Shown piece after piece: positions 16,892 to 25,746 of a stretch of 64,000 nucleotides of DNA. Below the pieces are notes generated by a model. That model was not told the DNA's origin and made no database searches. It was given only the letters and a program-made list of their open reading frames with translations. The position numbers and the translations under genes were made by a program. Every line of letters starts with the position of its first letter. Positions within the stretch are counted from its first letter, which is position 1. Source of the stretch: 2-02-FULL-55-14 sp964534125 (lineage in GTDB: Bacteria > Bacteroidota > Ignavibacteria > UBA10030); NCBI GenBank assembly GCA_964534125.1, contig CAZHOJ010000002.1, positions 248,001 to 312,000 of the forward strand, given 5' to 3'.

Positions 16892-18049
16892 TCATGCCGT
16901 ATGCTTCACGATCCCCTCGAACACTGTCAAGCGCACGTCGTAGTTCTTGTCGAGGACCACGACGTCCGCGTCCTTCCCAACGGCGAGAATGCCTTTGTTC
17001 CGTGCGCATCCGAGAACCTTGGCTCCGTTGAGGGAAGCCATCCGAATGGCATCTGTGAGCGGTACATGCACCTGTTCGACCATTGTCTGGACGGCCCGGT
17101 TCATCGTGAGCGTGCTCCCCGCAAGCGTATCATTCGGCAGGAACGCCTTCTTGTCCTTGACGATGATCCTCTGGTCCATGAACGTATAGTCTCCATCAGC
17201 CATCCCGGAAGCCCGAATGGCATCTGTGACGAGCACGATGCCTCCCGATCCCTTCACCTTGAAGATAAGCTGCATCACGGCCGGGTGCACATGGATCCCG
17301 TCAGCAATGAGCTCAACCTTGAGCTCGTTGCGGAGCATGGCGGCAGTCATGACGCTCGGGGTCCTGTGGTGGAATGGCCTCATTGCATTGAACATGTGTG
17401 TCACATGCGCGATGCCGTTGTCGATCCCCTGGATGACCTGCTCGTAGGAAGCGGTCGAATGACCGACCGAGAGGACGACACCCTCCCGCGCCGCCTCCTG
17501 CACGACGGCTAGGGCGCCCGGCAGCTCGGGAGCGATCGTCATGAGCTTGATATATCCCCTCCCGGCCTTCCAGAGCTTGTTCCATCCGTCAACGGACGGT
17601 GTCCACAGGTACTCCTTCTTCATCGCGCCATGCAGCTCAGGATTGATGAATGGCCCTTCGAGGTGCATGCCCCAGACATTCGTCTGACCGGCATGCTGCT
17701 CGGCATAGTCCGCCAGACGGGAGACCGTCGTCAGCATCTCCTCCTCGGGTTTGCTGTAGAGTGCACCGAGAAGGCCTGTGGTCCCGTGCCGAAAGAAGAA
17801 CGAAGACGCTGTGGAAATTGCATCGTCGTCAAGGTCCGAAAAACCTGCGCCGCCTCCCCCATGCACGAGCACATCGACGAATCCTGGCGAGGAGATGCAC
17901 CCGTCGAAATCATAGACGGTCGTCCCGCGCGGGATCTTCACATCGTCGACTGTTCCGACGGAATGGATACGCTTGCCCTGGATGAGTATGATGCCCTTCT
18001 CGACGATGCGGAACGGCGTGACGATGCGAGTACCTGTAATGGCGATCAT
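16892..18049 (-). CDS. nagA: N-acetylglucosamine-6-phosphate deacetylase
   Basis: Removes the acetyl group from GlcNAc-6-phosphate, in amino-sugar catabolism and cell-wall recycling. The 385-residue amidohydrolase shows the metal Glu in HLEGPFINPELHGA, SVGHSTA, THMFNAM and the catalytic Asp in VLVTDAI, all in family order. AAGGATAACC precedes the ATG at 18049, two bases after the rpe stop; an in-frame extension to 18175 would lie inside rpe. A strong terminator follows at 16838-16872. No nagB or transporter is nearby. Confidence 0.94.
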   Translation of the reverse strand: MIAITGTRIVTPFRIVEKGIILIQGKRIHSVGTVDDVKIPRGTTVYDFDGCISSPGFVDVLVHGGGGAGFSDLDDDAISTASSFFFRHGTTGLLGALYSKPEEEMLTTVSRLADYAEQHAGQTNVWGMHLEGPFINPELHGAMKKEYLWTPSVDGWNKLWKAGRGYIKLMTIAPELPGALAVVQEAAREGVVLSVGHSTASYEQVIQGIDNGIAHVTHMFNAMRPFHHRTPSVMTAAMLRNELKVELIADGIHVHPAVMQLIFKVKGSGGIVLVTDAIRASGMADGDYTFMDQRIIVKDKKAFLPNDTLAGSTLTMNRAVQTMVEQVHVPLTDAIRMASLNGAKVLGCARNKGILAVGKDADVVVLDKNYDVRLTVFEGIVKHTA

Positions 18050-18051
18050 GG

Positions 18052-18729
18052 TTATCCTTGCTCCCCTCTCATTCCGAGGGTTCGTTGTCTGAGGCTCCGA
18101 AGAGCTGCGCCCGGGTCTTCCTGCCGGAAGACGGAGGTTCCTGCGACAAGCACCTGTGCGCCGGCAGCGACACACCGGTGTGCGTTCGTCTCGTCCACTC
18201 CCCCATCAACCTCGATGAGGGGGTGATATCCGTTGGAGATGCATGTGGCCCTGATCTGATCGACCTTCCCGAGGGTCTTTTCGATCAGTTTCTGTCCCCC
18301 AAAGCCCGGATGGACCGTCATCACGAGCACCAGGTCTGCGAGGGCGAGGACGTCATCGATGGCGGACGCCGGAGTGTCAGGATTGATGGCTACGCCCGCC
18401 TTCGCGCCGAGTTCCTTGATGCGACGCAGCGTTCCGGGAAGGTCAGCGCATGCTTCCTGATGCACGGTGATCACATCCGCTCCGGCTTTCCGATAGTCTT
18501 CAATATACCTCTCCGGACGCTCGATCATAAGATGTGTATCGAACGGAAGCTTGAAATGAGGACGGAGTGCGCTGATAACGGGAGGGCCGAACGAGATATT
18601 CGGGACAAAATCGCCATCCATGACGTCGAGGTGCAACCAGTCCGCTCCGGCATCTACTACCCGGGCGACATGCTCACCAAGCCGCATGAAATCCGCCGCA
18701 AGCAGAGAAGGAGCGATGAGAGCGCCCAT
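18052..18729 (-). CDS. rpe: Ribulose-phosphate 3-epimerase
   Basis: Interconverts ribulose-5-phosphate and xylulose-5-phosphate in the pentose phosphate pathway. The 225-residue TIM barrel has APSLLAADF at the start, the metal/catalytic motif HLDVMDGDFVPN (33-44), DTHLMIERPE, the MTVHPGFGGQ strand and the phosphate-binding EVDGGV and GTSVF segments. Length is normal. It sits between a PASTA protein gene (two-base gap) and nagA (two-base gap), so all three should be one transcript. Confidence 0.96.
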   Translation of the reverse strand: MGALIAPSLLAADFMRLGEHVARVVDAGADWLHLDVMDGDFVPNISFGPPVISALRPHFKLPFDTHLMIERPERYIEDYRKAGADVITVHQEACADLPGTLRRIKELGAKAGVAINPDTPASAIDDVLALADLVLVMTVHPGFGGQKLIEKTLGKVDQIRATCISNGYHPLIEVDGGVDETNAHRCVAAGAQVLVAGTSVFRQEDPGAALRSLRQRTLGMRGEQG

Positions 18730-18731
18730 GC

Positions 18732-19499
18732 TCAGTTCTCCACCGCAGGTGGAGGATCCATCTTCGTCGCAACAAACACGTCGATGGCCTGTCCGAATGA
18801 GGCCATTTCGCCGGCTCTCGGATACTGGTCCATCACAGTGTTCGGCAGCAGGTCCAGGCTCGGCTGCTCCGTAACAGTCCCGAGGGTGAAGCCGGACTGA
18901 ACGAGCAGCCGCTCTGCCTCGGCGAGTGATTTCATGACGATGTTCGGGACGCTCCGTTTTTCGCCTGCTTTTCCCTGGCTGACCACGACCCCGACACTGC
19001 TGCCGGTCTTGACCTTCGTCCCGGGCTCGATATTCTGTGAGATCACGGTGTTCATGAAGATCTGCTCTGAGGGTTGATACGTCACATTTCCCACCCGCAG
19101 ACCTGCTCCCTCAAGCGCAAAGGTCGCATCCCGCAGGGACCTGCCCCGGAGCGTCGGGACCTCTACCATGATGTCACCGCCGCTGACAGTAAGATAGACA
19201 CCTCGTCCGAACTTGACGATCGCACCGGGAGGGGGATTCTGGAACGAGATCGTTCCCACCGGGTACGTTTTATCCGGTTTCGTCTCGCTCTCCTTCGGGT
19301 CAAGCCCCGCCTCCCGCATGATCGTTGCGGCCTCCTCCAACGGGCGACCAGTCACGTCAGGGACCTTTGTCGTTCGCCCCTGCTGTGTGTAGACCGGCAT
19401 GATGATATCGTCGAAGAGGAAGAACAGAACGACGAGAGCGGCAAGCGAGATGCCTGCTCTCCGAAGGAGGGTATGCTGGCGTGAGCGCTTCCGTACCAT
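18732..19499 (-). CDS. Membrane-anchored protein with three PASTA domains
   Basis: About 255 residues: a short basic cytoplasmic N-terminus (VRKRSRQ), one transmembrane helix (about 14-34) and three extracytoplasmic PASTA domains (about 48-112, 114-182, 184-250), each with the V-P-x-(V/L/I) opening, a conserved hydrophobic helix and a final V-V-S-G-like strand. PASTA domains bind muropeptides or beta-lactams and usually sit on Ser/Thr kinases or penicillin-binding proteins. No kinase or transpeptidase domain is present, so it is probably a cell-wall scaffold or sensor. The start is uncertain: ATG 19499 is used; in-frame starts at 19529 and 19550 would lengthen the N-terminus, and none has a clear ribosome-binding site. 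Confidence 0.85.
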   Translation of the reverse strand: MVRKRSRQHTLLRRAGISLAALVVLFFLFDDIIMPVYTQQGRTTKVPDVTGRPLEEAATIMREAGLDPKESETKPDKTYPVGTISFQNPPPGAIVKFGRGVYLTVSGGDIMVEVPTLRGRSLRDATFALEGAGLRVGNVTYQPSEQIFMNTVISQNIEPGTKVKTGSSVGVVVSQGKAGEKRSVPNIVMKSLAEAERLLVQSGFTLGTVTEQPSLDLLPNTVMDQYPRAGEMASFGQAIDVFVATKMDPPPAVEN

Positions 19500-19581
19500 A
19501 TGAAAACGTACGAAGAGGTGTGCAGACATCCAAGCGTGCCCGCATTGCAAATGAGAGCCTCATTCAGTACGTTCATTGTCC

Positions 19582-19998
19582 ATGCAACGTTCTCTTACCT
19601 CCCGCGAGACGGCAACACTGCTGCGAGCAGCCCAGGACGCACGGAAGCATGCCCATGCCCCGTTCTCTGGGTTCCGCGTCGGCGCCGCGGTGATATCTGC
19701 GGATGGCACGATCTTTACGGGGTGCAACGTCGAGAATTCGTCCTATGGATTGACGGTGTGCGCCGAGCGCGTGGCCTTGTTCAGCGCCATCGCTGCCGGC
19801 ACGACGGCTTTCCGCGCCATCGCCGTGGCGACAGGAAGCAATGCACTCACCCCCCCCTGCGGTGCCTGCAGGCAAGTGATCTCAGACCTTGCAGGGAACA
19901 TTCCCGTCTATCTCATCAATGCACAAGGACGCCGTCAGAAGGTCAGCCTCAGCTCTCTTCTCCCCAGAGCCTTCGGCCCCCGGCACCTCCGGAAGTGA
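19582..19998 (+). CDS. cdd: Cytidine deaminase
   Basis: Converts cytidine and deoxycytidine to (deoxy)uridine. The 138-residue homotetrameric-type enzyme has zinc ligands Cys60 (VCAE, with proton-shuttle Glu62), Cys93 and Cys96 (PPCGAC), and the substrate motif GCNVENSSYG. The ATG at 19582 is preferred over a TTG six bases upstream. It opens a plus-strand nucleoside salvage run (cdd, tdk, nupC, punA) and is divergent from the PASTA gene. Confidence 0.94.
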   Translation: MQRSLTSRETATLLRAAQDARKHAHAPFSGFRVGAAVISADGTIFTGCNVENSSYGLTVCAERVALFSAIAAGTTAFRAIAVATGSNALTPPCGACRQVISDLAGNIPVYLINAQGRRQKVSLSSLLPRAFGPRHLRK

Positions 19999-20016
19999 CG
20001 GCTAATATTCAAGATC

Positions 20017-20589
20017 ATGGACACGTCATCGCTCCATAGCATTCCCCGGCAGGTCGGTTGGATCGAGGTCATTTGCGGCTGCATGTTCAGCGGCAAGACA
20101 GAAGAGCTCATCCGCCGCCTGCGGCGCGCTCAGATAGCCAAACAGAAGGTATCCGTCTTCAAACCTGCGGTCGACACGCGATACGGATCAGAAAGCATCG
20201 TCTCCCACTCCGAACAAGCCCTGACCTCGCAAACGGTCAGAGATGCCGGCGAGATCCTCCATCTCGCAGGAGATGCACAGGTGGTCGGGATCGATGAAGG
20301 ACAATTCTTCGATGCGAACCTTGTCAGCGTGTGCGAACAGCTCGCCTCCGCCGGGAAAAGGGTCATCGTTGCGGGTCTCGACCAGGACTATCGGGGAAAA
20401 CCATTCGAACCGATCCCTCAGCTGCTCGCCGTTGCCGAGTACATAACGAAGACACTCGCGATCTGCGTCGTATGCGGAAATCCCGCGGACAGGACCCAGC
20501 GAACAAGCGGCTCACGCGAACGGGTGATCGTCGGAGCGAAGGAGCTATATGAAGCTCGGTGCAGGCATTGCCACGTCGTACCTGACTAA
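20017..20589 (+). CDS. tdk: Thymidine kinase (type II)
   Basis: Phosphorylates thymidine and deoxyuridine with ATP. The 190-residue product has the P-loop GCMFSGKT (21-28), catalytic DEGQFF (93-98, base Glu94), GLDQDYRGKPF for the lasso region, and a structural zinc site formed by Cys150, Cys153, Cys182 and Cys185. Eighteen bases separate it from cdd and fifteen from nupC. Together with cytidine deaminase it would feed salvaged deoxypyrimidines to dTMP/dUMP. Confidence 0.95.
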   Translation: MDTSSLHSIPRQVGWIEVICGCMFSGKTEELIRRLRRAQIAKQKVSVFKPAVDTRYGSESIVSHSEQALTSQTVRDAGEILHLAGDAQVVGIDEGQFFDANLVSVCEQLASAGKRVIVAGLDQDYRGKPFEPIPQLLAVAEYITKTLAICVVCGNPADRTQRTSGSRERVIVGAKELYEARCRHCHVVPD

Positions 20590-20604
20590 ATTCCGGACCC
20601 CCTC

Positions 20605-21954
20605 ATGACCCTTATCGACCTTGGCCGCGGACTCCTCGGGCTCTTCGTTCTCGTCGGCATCGCGTACGCCCTCTCGAACAACAGGAAGCGTATCGATTGG
20701 GCACTCGTCGGGAAGGGCCTGCTCATCCAGATCATCTTTGCTGTCTTCATCCTCTACAGCGAAACGCTCCGGTCGTATTTCGCCCCCCTCGGATGGCCAA
20801 AAGACCTTCTGAACGGGCTCGGACACGGCGTCGTAGCGTTGCTGGGTTTCACCACCGAAGGTGCCACATTCGTCTTCGGACGGCTCGGTGAGAGCGGCTC
20901 TGACCAAAGCCTTGGGTTCTACTTTGCATTCCAGGTGCTTCCCACCATCATCTTTGTCTCGTGTCTCACCTCAGTCTTATACTACCTGGGTATCCTGCAG
21001 CTGGTGGTAAAAGGAATGGCCTGGCTGATGGCCCGCGTTCTCGGAACCAGTGGCGCCGAATCACTATCGGCAACTGCCAACATTTTCGTTGGTCAGACCG
21101 AAGCCCCCCTTCTCGTCCGGCCATTCATAGGGACCATGACGAAATCGGAGATCCTGACGATCATGGTGGGAGGCATGGCTACCATCGCCGGAGGGGTCAT
21201 GGCCTCTTACGTTCAGATGCTTGGACAGTCGTTTGCAGAGGCGAAAGGGGTAGGCCTTCAGGAGGGCCAGGTGATGTTCGCTGTACAGCTTCTCGCCGCG
21301 AGCACAATGGCAGCTCCCGCCGGTCTGGTGTTCTCGAAAATGCTCTTCCCTGAGACAGAAGTACCCGAGACCCGCGGAACGGTCAAAATGACTGTAGAAA
21401 AGAATGCCTCGAACGTCATCGAAGCAGCGGCAGTGGGAGCCTCGGACGGGCTCCAATTAGCATTGAATGTAGCCGGTATGCTATTGGCATTCATAGCGTT
21501 AATCGCCCTGTTCAATGCTGTGCTGGAATATACAGGAGGCCTTCTTGGGATCAACGAATATCTGATCTCGCTCCATGGACAGCCACTCTCATTGCAGCTG
21601 GTCTTCGGATACATTCTTCAGGTGGTGGCACTCGCAATAGGAGTCCCGTATGCGGATGCTATGGCGTTCGGCAGCCTGATAGGGACCAAGGTCGCTTTGA
21701 ATGAGTTTGTTGCATACCTCGACCTGGCAGCGCTCGTGCGGGCCGGCGCATTGAGCGACAAGAGCATCATCATGGCGACGTATGCCCTGTGCGGATTTGC
21801 CAATTTCTCGTCGATCGCGATCATACTTGGAGGTTTGGGCCCCCTCGCCCCTCACAGACGGAAAGACATTGCGGCTCAGGGGCTCCGTGCCGTCCTCGGA
21901 GGGACGCTGGCAACGCTGATGACCGCCACTATCGCAGGCGTTCTGGCAGGATGA
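20605..21954 (+). CDS. nupC: Concentrative nucleoside transporter (NupC/CNT family)
   Basis: A 449-residue inner-membrane protein that imports nucleosides with H+ or Na+. It has about ten hydrophobic helices plus two re-entrant loops. The CNT signature GAESLSATANIFVGQTEAPL-like block lies at about 152-171, and the late FANFSSIAI motif near 405 matches the nucleoside-binding region. Length fits bacterial CNTs (about 400-450). Its last four bases overlap the punA start (ATGA), which couples import to phosphorolysis. Confidence 0.93.
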   Translation: MTLIDLGRGLLGLFVLVGIAYALSNNRKRIDWALVGKGLLIQIIFAVFILYSETLRSYFAPLGWPKDLLNGLGHGVVALLGFTTEGATFVFGRLGESGSDQSLGFYFAFQVLPTIIFVSCLTSVLYYLGILQLVVKGMAWLMARVLGTSGAESLSATANIFVGQTEAPLLVRPFIGTMTKSEILTIMVGGMATIAGGVMASYVQMLGQSFAEAKGVGLQEGQVMFAVQLLAASTMAAPAGLVFSKMLFPETEVPETRGTVKMTVEKNASNVIEAAAVGASDGLQLALNVAGMLLAFIALIALFNAVLEYTGGLLGINEYLISLHGQPLSLQLVFGYILQVVALAIGVPYADAMAFGSLIGTKVALNEFVAYLDLAALVRAGALSDKSIIMATYALCGFANFSSIAIILGGLGPLAPHRRKDIAAQGLRAVLGGTLATLMTATIAGVLAG

Positions 21955-22814
21955 ACGCCTTTCCCACTCCGGCTGGGGACCTTGTCAACAGAAGCATCGC
22001 CGCCCTAAAGGCAAAAACCACCGAAAAGCCTGCCACAGCCCTGATCCTGGGCTCTGGACTTGGTCAATTCGCTGAATCCCTTGTCAATTCCGTCTCGATC
22101 CCAACAGACACCATTCCGGGGTATCCTCGCTCAACTGTGCCAGGCCACGCAGGCTGGATCCACCTGGGCCAGCTTCGGTCGGCCAGGAGAATATCCAGTC
22201 CAGTCCTCGTATTCCAGGGCAGAATCCACCCTTACGAATCCGGGTCTTTCGAGGAATCATCGGTAAATGTCCGAATGGCCGCCTCGATTGGGGTCACTCG
22301 CCTGATCATCACGAACGCCGCAGGAGGCATACGAACCGGTCTCGACCCTGGAAGCCTGATGTGCCACAGCGGGCTCATGATGCTCCCTATTCGGTCCAGG
22401 TACAACACTGCTAATTCTCAGATGACGCTTCCAACCGCACTTCACACAAGCAGTTACGATGAACATCTGACAAAGACTATACATGTTGCCGCGCGAAGTC
22501 TGGGACTCACTTTGCAGTCGGGGACATACTGTTTTGTCCCAGGACCGTCATATGAGACACCCGCCGAGATACAGATGCTGCGGGTGATTGGCGCCGATGC
22601 CGTTGGGATGTCGACATATCCTGAGGTAGTGGCAGCCAGGGATTCGAGCTTGCCGGTGGCAGCCATCTCCCTCATTTCGAATCTCGCCTCTGGCCTGGCT
22701 GATGATCCGCTGACTCATGAAGATGTCACCAGAGTTGCCAGGGATGCTGGATCGAACCTCTCCCGATTGCTCGTCGAGACCATTCTTCAGCTTGATGCGC
22801 AACAGAATGCTTGA
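21951..22814 (+). CDS. punA: Purine nucleoside phosphorylase (type I, divergent)
   Basis: Cleaves purine (deoxy)nucleosides with phosphate. The 287-residue trimeric-type product has GSGLGQF, GRIHPYE (phosphate/ribose contact His), TNAAGG, PGPSYETPAE with base-contacting Glu, and SNLASG with the base-recognition Asn. Two signatures deviate: MSTVPE reads MSTYPE, and the usual DHIN after PGDLM reads CHSG. Activity is likely but specificity may differ. The ATG at 21951 overlaps the nupC stop. An open frame extends upstream into nupC and is not coding. Confidence 0.88.
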   Translation: MNAFPTPAGDLVNRSIAALKAKTTEKPATALILGSGLGQFAESLVNSVSIPTDTIPGYPRSTVPGHAGWIHLGQLRSARRISSPVLVFQGRIHPYESGSFEESSVNVRMAASIGVTRLIITNAAGGIRTGLDPGSLMCHSGLMMLPIRSRYNTANSQMTLPTALHTSSYDEHLTKTIHVAARSLGLTLQSGTYCFVPGPSYETPAEIQMLRVIGADAVGMSTYPEVVAARDSSLPVAAISLISNLASGLADDPLTHEDVTRVARDAGSNLSRLLVETILQLDAQQNA

Positions 22815-22921
22815 TTCTCAGGCCTTTCAGTCCGGGGGTATCCTGATCCCCCACCTGCGAATCCGCATGTTGCGGGCCCGTCCATTGATCACTATATTCA
22901 CGCCAAGAACTCCGGAGTTCC

Positions 22922-24565
22922 ATGCAGTCCATACCCTATAGGGAGCTCAGCGCTCCCACACCTTTTGCCTACTCTGCCCTGTTCCAGGACTATCTGGCCA
23001 GGGTGCCTGAGGTCAAACCGTTCTTCGCCAGGCACTTTTCTGACAATAAGGCCTGGAGGTCGCTCATCGAGACAGTCTCGGCCCGTTCACTTGACCGATC
23101 TGAACTCGTGAAGATCCTATCCCAGCAGAATCGGTCATTTCAATGCGGGGTCAGGACTCTGGCAAATATCGATCTTCTCCTGAATGACAATACAGTCGCC
23201 GTTGTCACGGGTCAGCAAGTGGGCCTGTTCACCGGCCCATTGTATACTCTTTACAAGGCTCTGACCGCCGTCGGCCTGTGTGAGGACCTGAAGAAGGCAT
23301 ATCCTGACCATTCCTTCGTGCCGATTTTTTGGGTGGAAGGGGAAGACCATGATTTTGAGGAGGTCTCGCAGGTCAATGTGCTCACGGCGACCAACGAATA
23401 TGCCACGTTCAGATACGTTCCTGACGAACGGCTTGCCGGGAAGAACCTGGGGGCCTCCGGAAAGGTCGAATTCACTGCAACGATTGACGCCTTCCTCACT
23501 GATATCAGAGCCTCCCTTCCAGCCACTGATTTCACGGAACAGGCGTTCGACCTGCTGCGAGCCGCGACCCAGCCCGGCATGACCTTTGCGAGGTCGTTCA
23601 TCCATCTGATGAACGTTTTCATGGAGGAATCCGGCCTGATCTTCATCGATCCCAATGCGACGGATGTCAAACAACTCCTGAAACCGGTCTTCGAAAAGGA
23701 GATCACTGAGGCATCCGAGGCCTGCAGACTGGTCATCGAAAGGAGCGAGCTCCTGGAAGAACGATACCACGCGCAGGTGAAGCCGAAATCGGTCAACGCC
23801 TTTCTGTTCACGGAGAAAGGCCGGTTCGCTATTGAACCGCACCCTGATGGATTCATGTTGAAGGGTATTCGAAAGCATTTCGACAAGGCGGGACTTCTTT
23901 CCCTCCTGGACTCACAACCCGAGGCCTTCAGTCCGAACGTCGTCCTGCGTCCCATCTGTCAGGACACCCTTCTCCCGACGGTCGCATATGTCGCAGGTCC
24001 ATCGGAGATCGCGTATATGGCACAGATCCAGCCGCTGTACGAACGATACGGGATACCAGCGCCCATCATTTACCCCCGCGCCAGTGCCACGATCATTGAG
24101 GAAAAAGTCGAGAAGGTTCTCCAGCGATTCGATGTGCAGCCACTCGAACTGTTCAGGGACGCGGAAAGCATTCGCACCAGGATCGCTGCATCCGTGTCGG
24201 ATTTCAAAGCCGATGAGCTCTTCACCTCCACAGTCGGGTCGGTCGAAGAATCAATCAACAGCCTCCGGTCGGGCATTCTCTCCATTGATAAGACCCTGGA
24301 GGGACCGATAGACGCAACGCTTTCAAAGATCACATCGGCCATCGATGTTCTCAAGCAAAAGACCGTTGCTGCACAGAAACGACAGCATGAGACCCACCTC
24401 AGACAGATAGATAAGGCCCTCCTGCATCTGGCGCCCAATCAGGTCCCGCAGGAACGGTCATTGTCCATCATCTACTTCCTCAACAAATACGGGCCTGATA
24501 TTGTCCGATGGCTTTCAGGGGAGCTTCGGGCTGACGTGCATGCCCACCAATTGATACGGCTCTAA
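22922..24565 (+). CDS. bshC: Bacillithiol biosynthesis cysteine-adding enzyme
   Basis: Proposed to add cysteine to GlcN-malate, the last step of bacillithiol synthesis. The 547-residue product opens with the family's MQSIPY...F..Y and contains VTGQQVGLFTGPLYTLYKA (about 94-112), FWVEGEDHDFEE, the RPICQDTLLPTVAYVAGPSEIAYMAQ region (about 340-365), a long coiled coil (about 440-505) and the C-terminal F.LNKYGPDIV motif. Neither bshA nor bshB is in the window. Bacillithiol is known from Firmicutes, Deinococcus and part of the Bacteroidota/Chlorobi group. A bidirectional terminator follows at once. Confidence 0.94.
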   Translation: MQSIPYRELSAPTPFAYSALFQDYLARVPEVKPFFARHFSDNKAWRSLIETVSARSLDRSELVKILSQQNRSFQCGVRTLANIDLLLNDNTVAVVTGQQVGLFTGPLYTLYKALTAVGLCEDLKKAYPDHSFVPIFWVEGEDHDFEEVSQVNVLTATNEYATFRYVPDERLAGKNLGASGKVEFTATIDAFLTDIRASLPATDFTEQAFDLLRAATQPGMTFARSFIHLMNVFMEESGLIFIDPNATDVKQLLKPVFEKEITEASEACRLVIERSELLEERYHAQVKPKSVNAFLFTEKGRFAIEPHPDGFMLKGIRKHFDKAGLLSLLDSQPEAFSPNVVLRPICQDTLLPTVAYVAGPSEIAYMAQIQPLYERYGIPAPIIYPRASATIIEEKVEKVLQRFDVQPLELFRDAESIRTRIAASVSDFKADELFTSTVGSVEESINSLRSGILSIDKTLEGPIDATLSKITSAIDVLKQKTVAAQKRQHETHLRQIDKALLHLAPNQVPQERSLSIIYFLNKYGPDIVRWLSGELRADVHAHQLIRL

Positions 24566-24602
24566 AAACACGAACAGCGGCTGAAGGCCGCTGTTCGTTG
24601 TT
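24566..24602. terminator. Bidirectional intrinsic terminator between bshC and the ABC ATPase gene
   Basis: A perfect eleven-base stem, CGAACAGCGGC (24571-24581) and GCCGCTGTTCG (24587-24597), has a five-base loop. On the minus strand it is followed by GTTTTTAG; on the plus strand by TTGTT. It lies between two convergent genes and can serve both. Confidence 0.85.
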
Positions 24603-24624
24603 CCCGGATCCTTCGCCATTGTGA

Positions 24625-25719
24625 CTACACGATGACCAGACCATCCTCCTGATTGAAGAAATGCAGCCTGGACAGGTCGGGAGCGAGCTTCAGTGGCCGG
24701 CCAATGGCGACTTTCTGTTCCGCATCCAATCGGGCCACATGCTGTTTCCCCTGTGGCGTCGTGACAAAATAGACGTACAATTCGCTTCCCATCGGTTCAA
24801 CGACCTCGACGAGGGCTCTGAAGCTACCTCCCTTGCCAGACGCCCGCACAAGGTGTTCTGGCCGCACACCCATAACGACGGGCCGACCCACGAACGGCGC
24901 CAGTGCCTTCCTGTACTTCTGGGGGATCGTGAACCTGATCCCTCCTTTCTCTTCGAACACGAGTACGGTCTTCCTGACGATGCTCCCCTCGATAGTGTTC
25001 ATCGCAGGACTGCCGATGAATCCCGCAACGAACAGATTTGACGGTTTTCCGTATATCTCGAGCGGCGAATCGATCTGTTGAACGAACCCATCCTTCATGA
25101 GCACGATCCGGTCCGCCATGGTCATGGCCTCGGTCTGGTCGTGCGTGACGTATATCATCGTCGCCTCAAGGCGCTGGTGAAGCTTCGATATCTCCGTCCT
25201 CATTTGAACGCGGAGCTTTGCATCGAGGTTGCTGAGTGGTTCATCGAAAAGAAATACTTTCGGCTTGCGAACGATGGCGCGTCCTACTGCCACACGCTGT
25301 CTCTGACCGCCCGACAGCGCCTTCGGCTTCCTGTCCAGGTAGTCCTCGATCCCAAGGATCCTGGCCGCGTCCCTCACCCTCCGGTCGATCTCCTGAGCAT
25401 CGAACTTTCTGAGCTTGAGGCCGAACGCCATATTCTGATACACCGTCATATGCGGGTAGAGGGCATAGTTCTGAAAGACCATAGCAATGTCGCGGTCCTT
25501 GGGTGCGACGTCATTCACGCGGATGCCATCGATATAGATGTTCCCGCCTGATATCTCCTCGAGCCCTGCAATCATCCGAAGTGTCGTCGATTTGCCGCAT
25601 CCTGAGGGGCCCACGAGGACAATGAACTCTTTATCCTTGATGTCAAGCGAGAACTCATGGACGGCAGTGACATTGCCTTCATAGACCTTTTTGACATTCT
25701 CGAGCCGAACGCTAGCCAC
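24625..25719 (-). CDS. Sugar-type ABC transporter ATP-binding protein (UgpC/MalK/MsmX-like)
   Basis: A 364-residue ATPase of a carbohydrate importer. Walker A GPSGCGKST is at 37-45, the Q-loop at Gln83, signature LSGGQ at 135-139 and Walker B with DEP at 159-161; the C-terminal 130 residues form the MalK-type TOBE/OB regulatory domain (GVRPEHL near 285). Family members energise glycerol-3-phosphate, maltose or multiple-sugar permeases. No permease or binding-protein gene lies nearby, so it may be a shared ATPase such as MsmX. It follows aroA by 27 bases. Confidence 0.9.
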   Translation of the reverse strand: MASVRLENVKKVYEGNVTAVHEFSLDIKDKEFIVLVGPSGCGKSTTLRMIAGLEEISGGNIYIDGIRVNDVAPKDRDIAMVFQNYALYPHMTVYQNMAFGLKLRKFDAQEIDRRVRDAARILGIEDYLDRKPKALSGGQRQRVAVGRAIVRKPKVFLFDEPLSNLDAKLRVQMRTEISKLHQRLEATMIYVTHDQTEAMTMADRIVLMKDGFVQQIDSPLEIYGKPSNLFVAGFIGSPAMNTIEGSIVRKTVLVFEEKGGIRFTIPQKYRKALAPFVGRPVVMGVRPEHLVRASGKGGSFRALVEVVEPMGSELYVYFVTTPQGKQHVARLDAEQKVAIGRPLKLAPDLSRLHFFNQEDGLVIV

Positions 25720-25746
25720 GTATGAACTCCTTCATCTATGAGCCTG

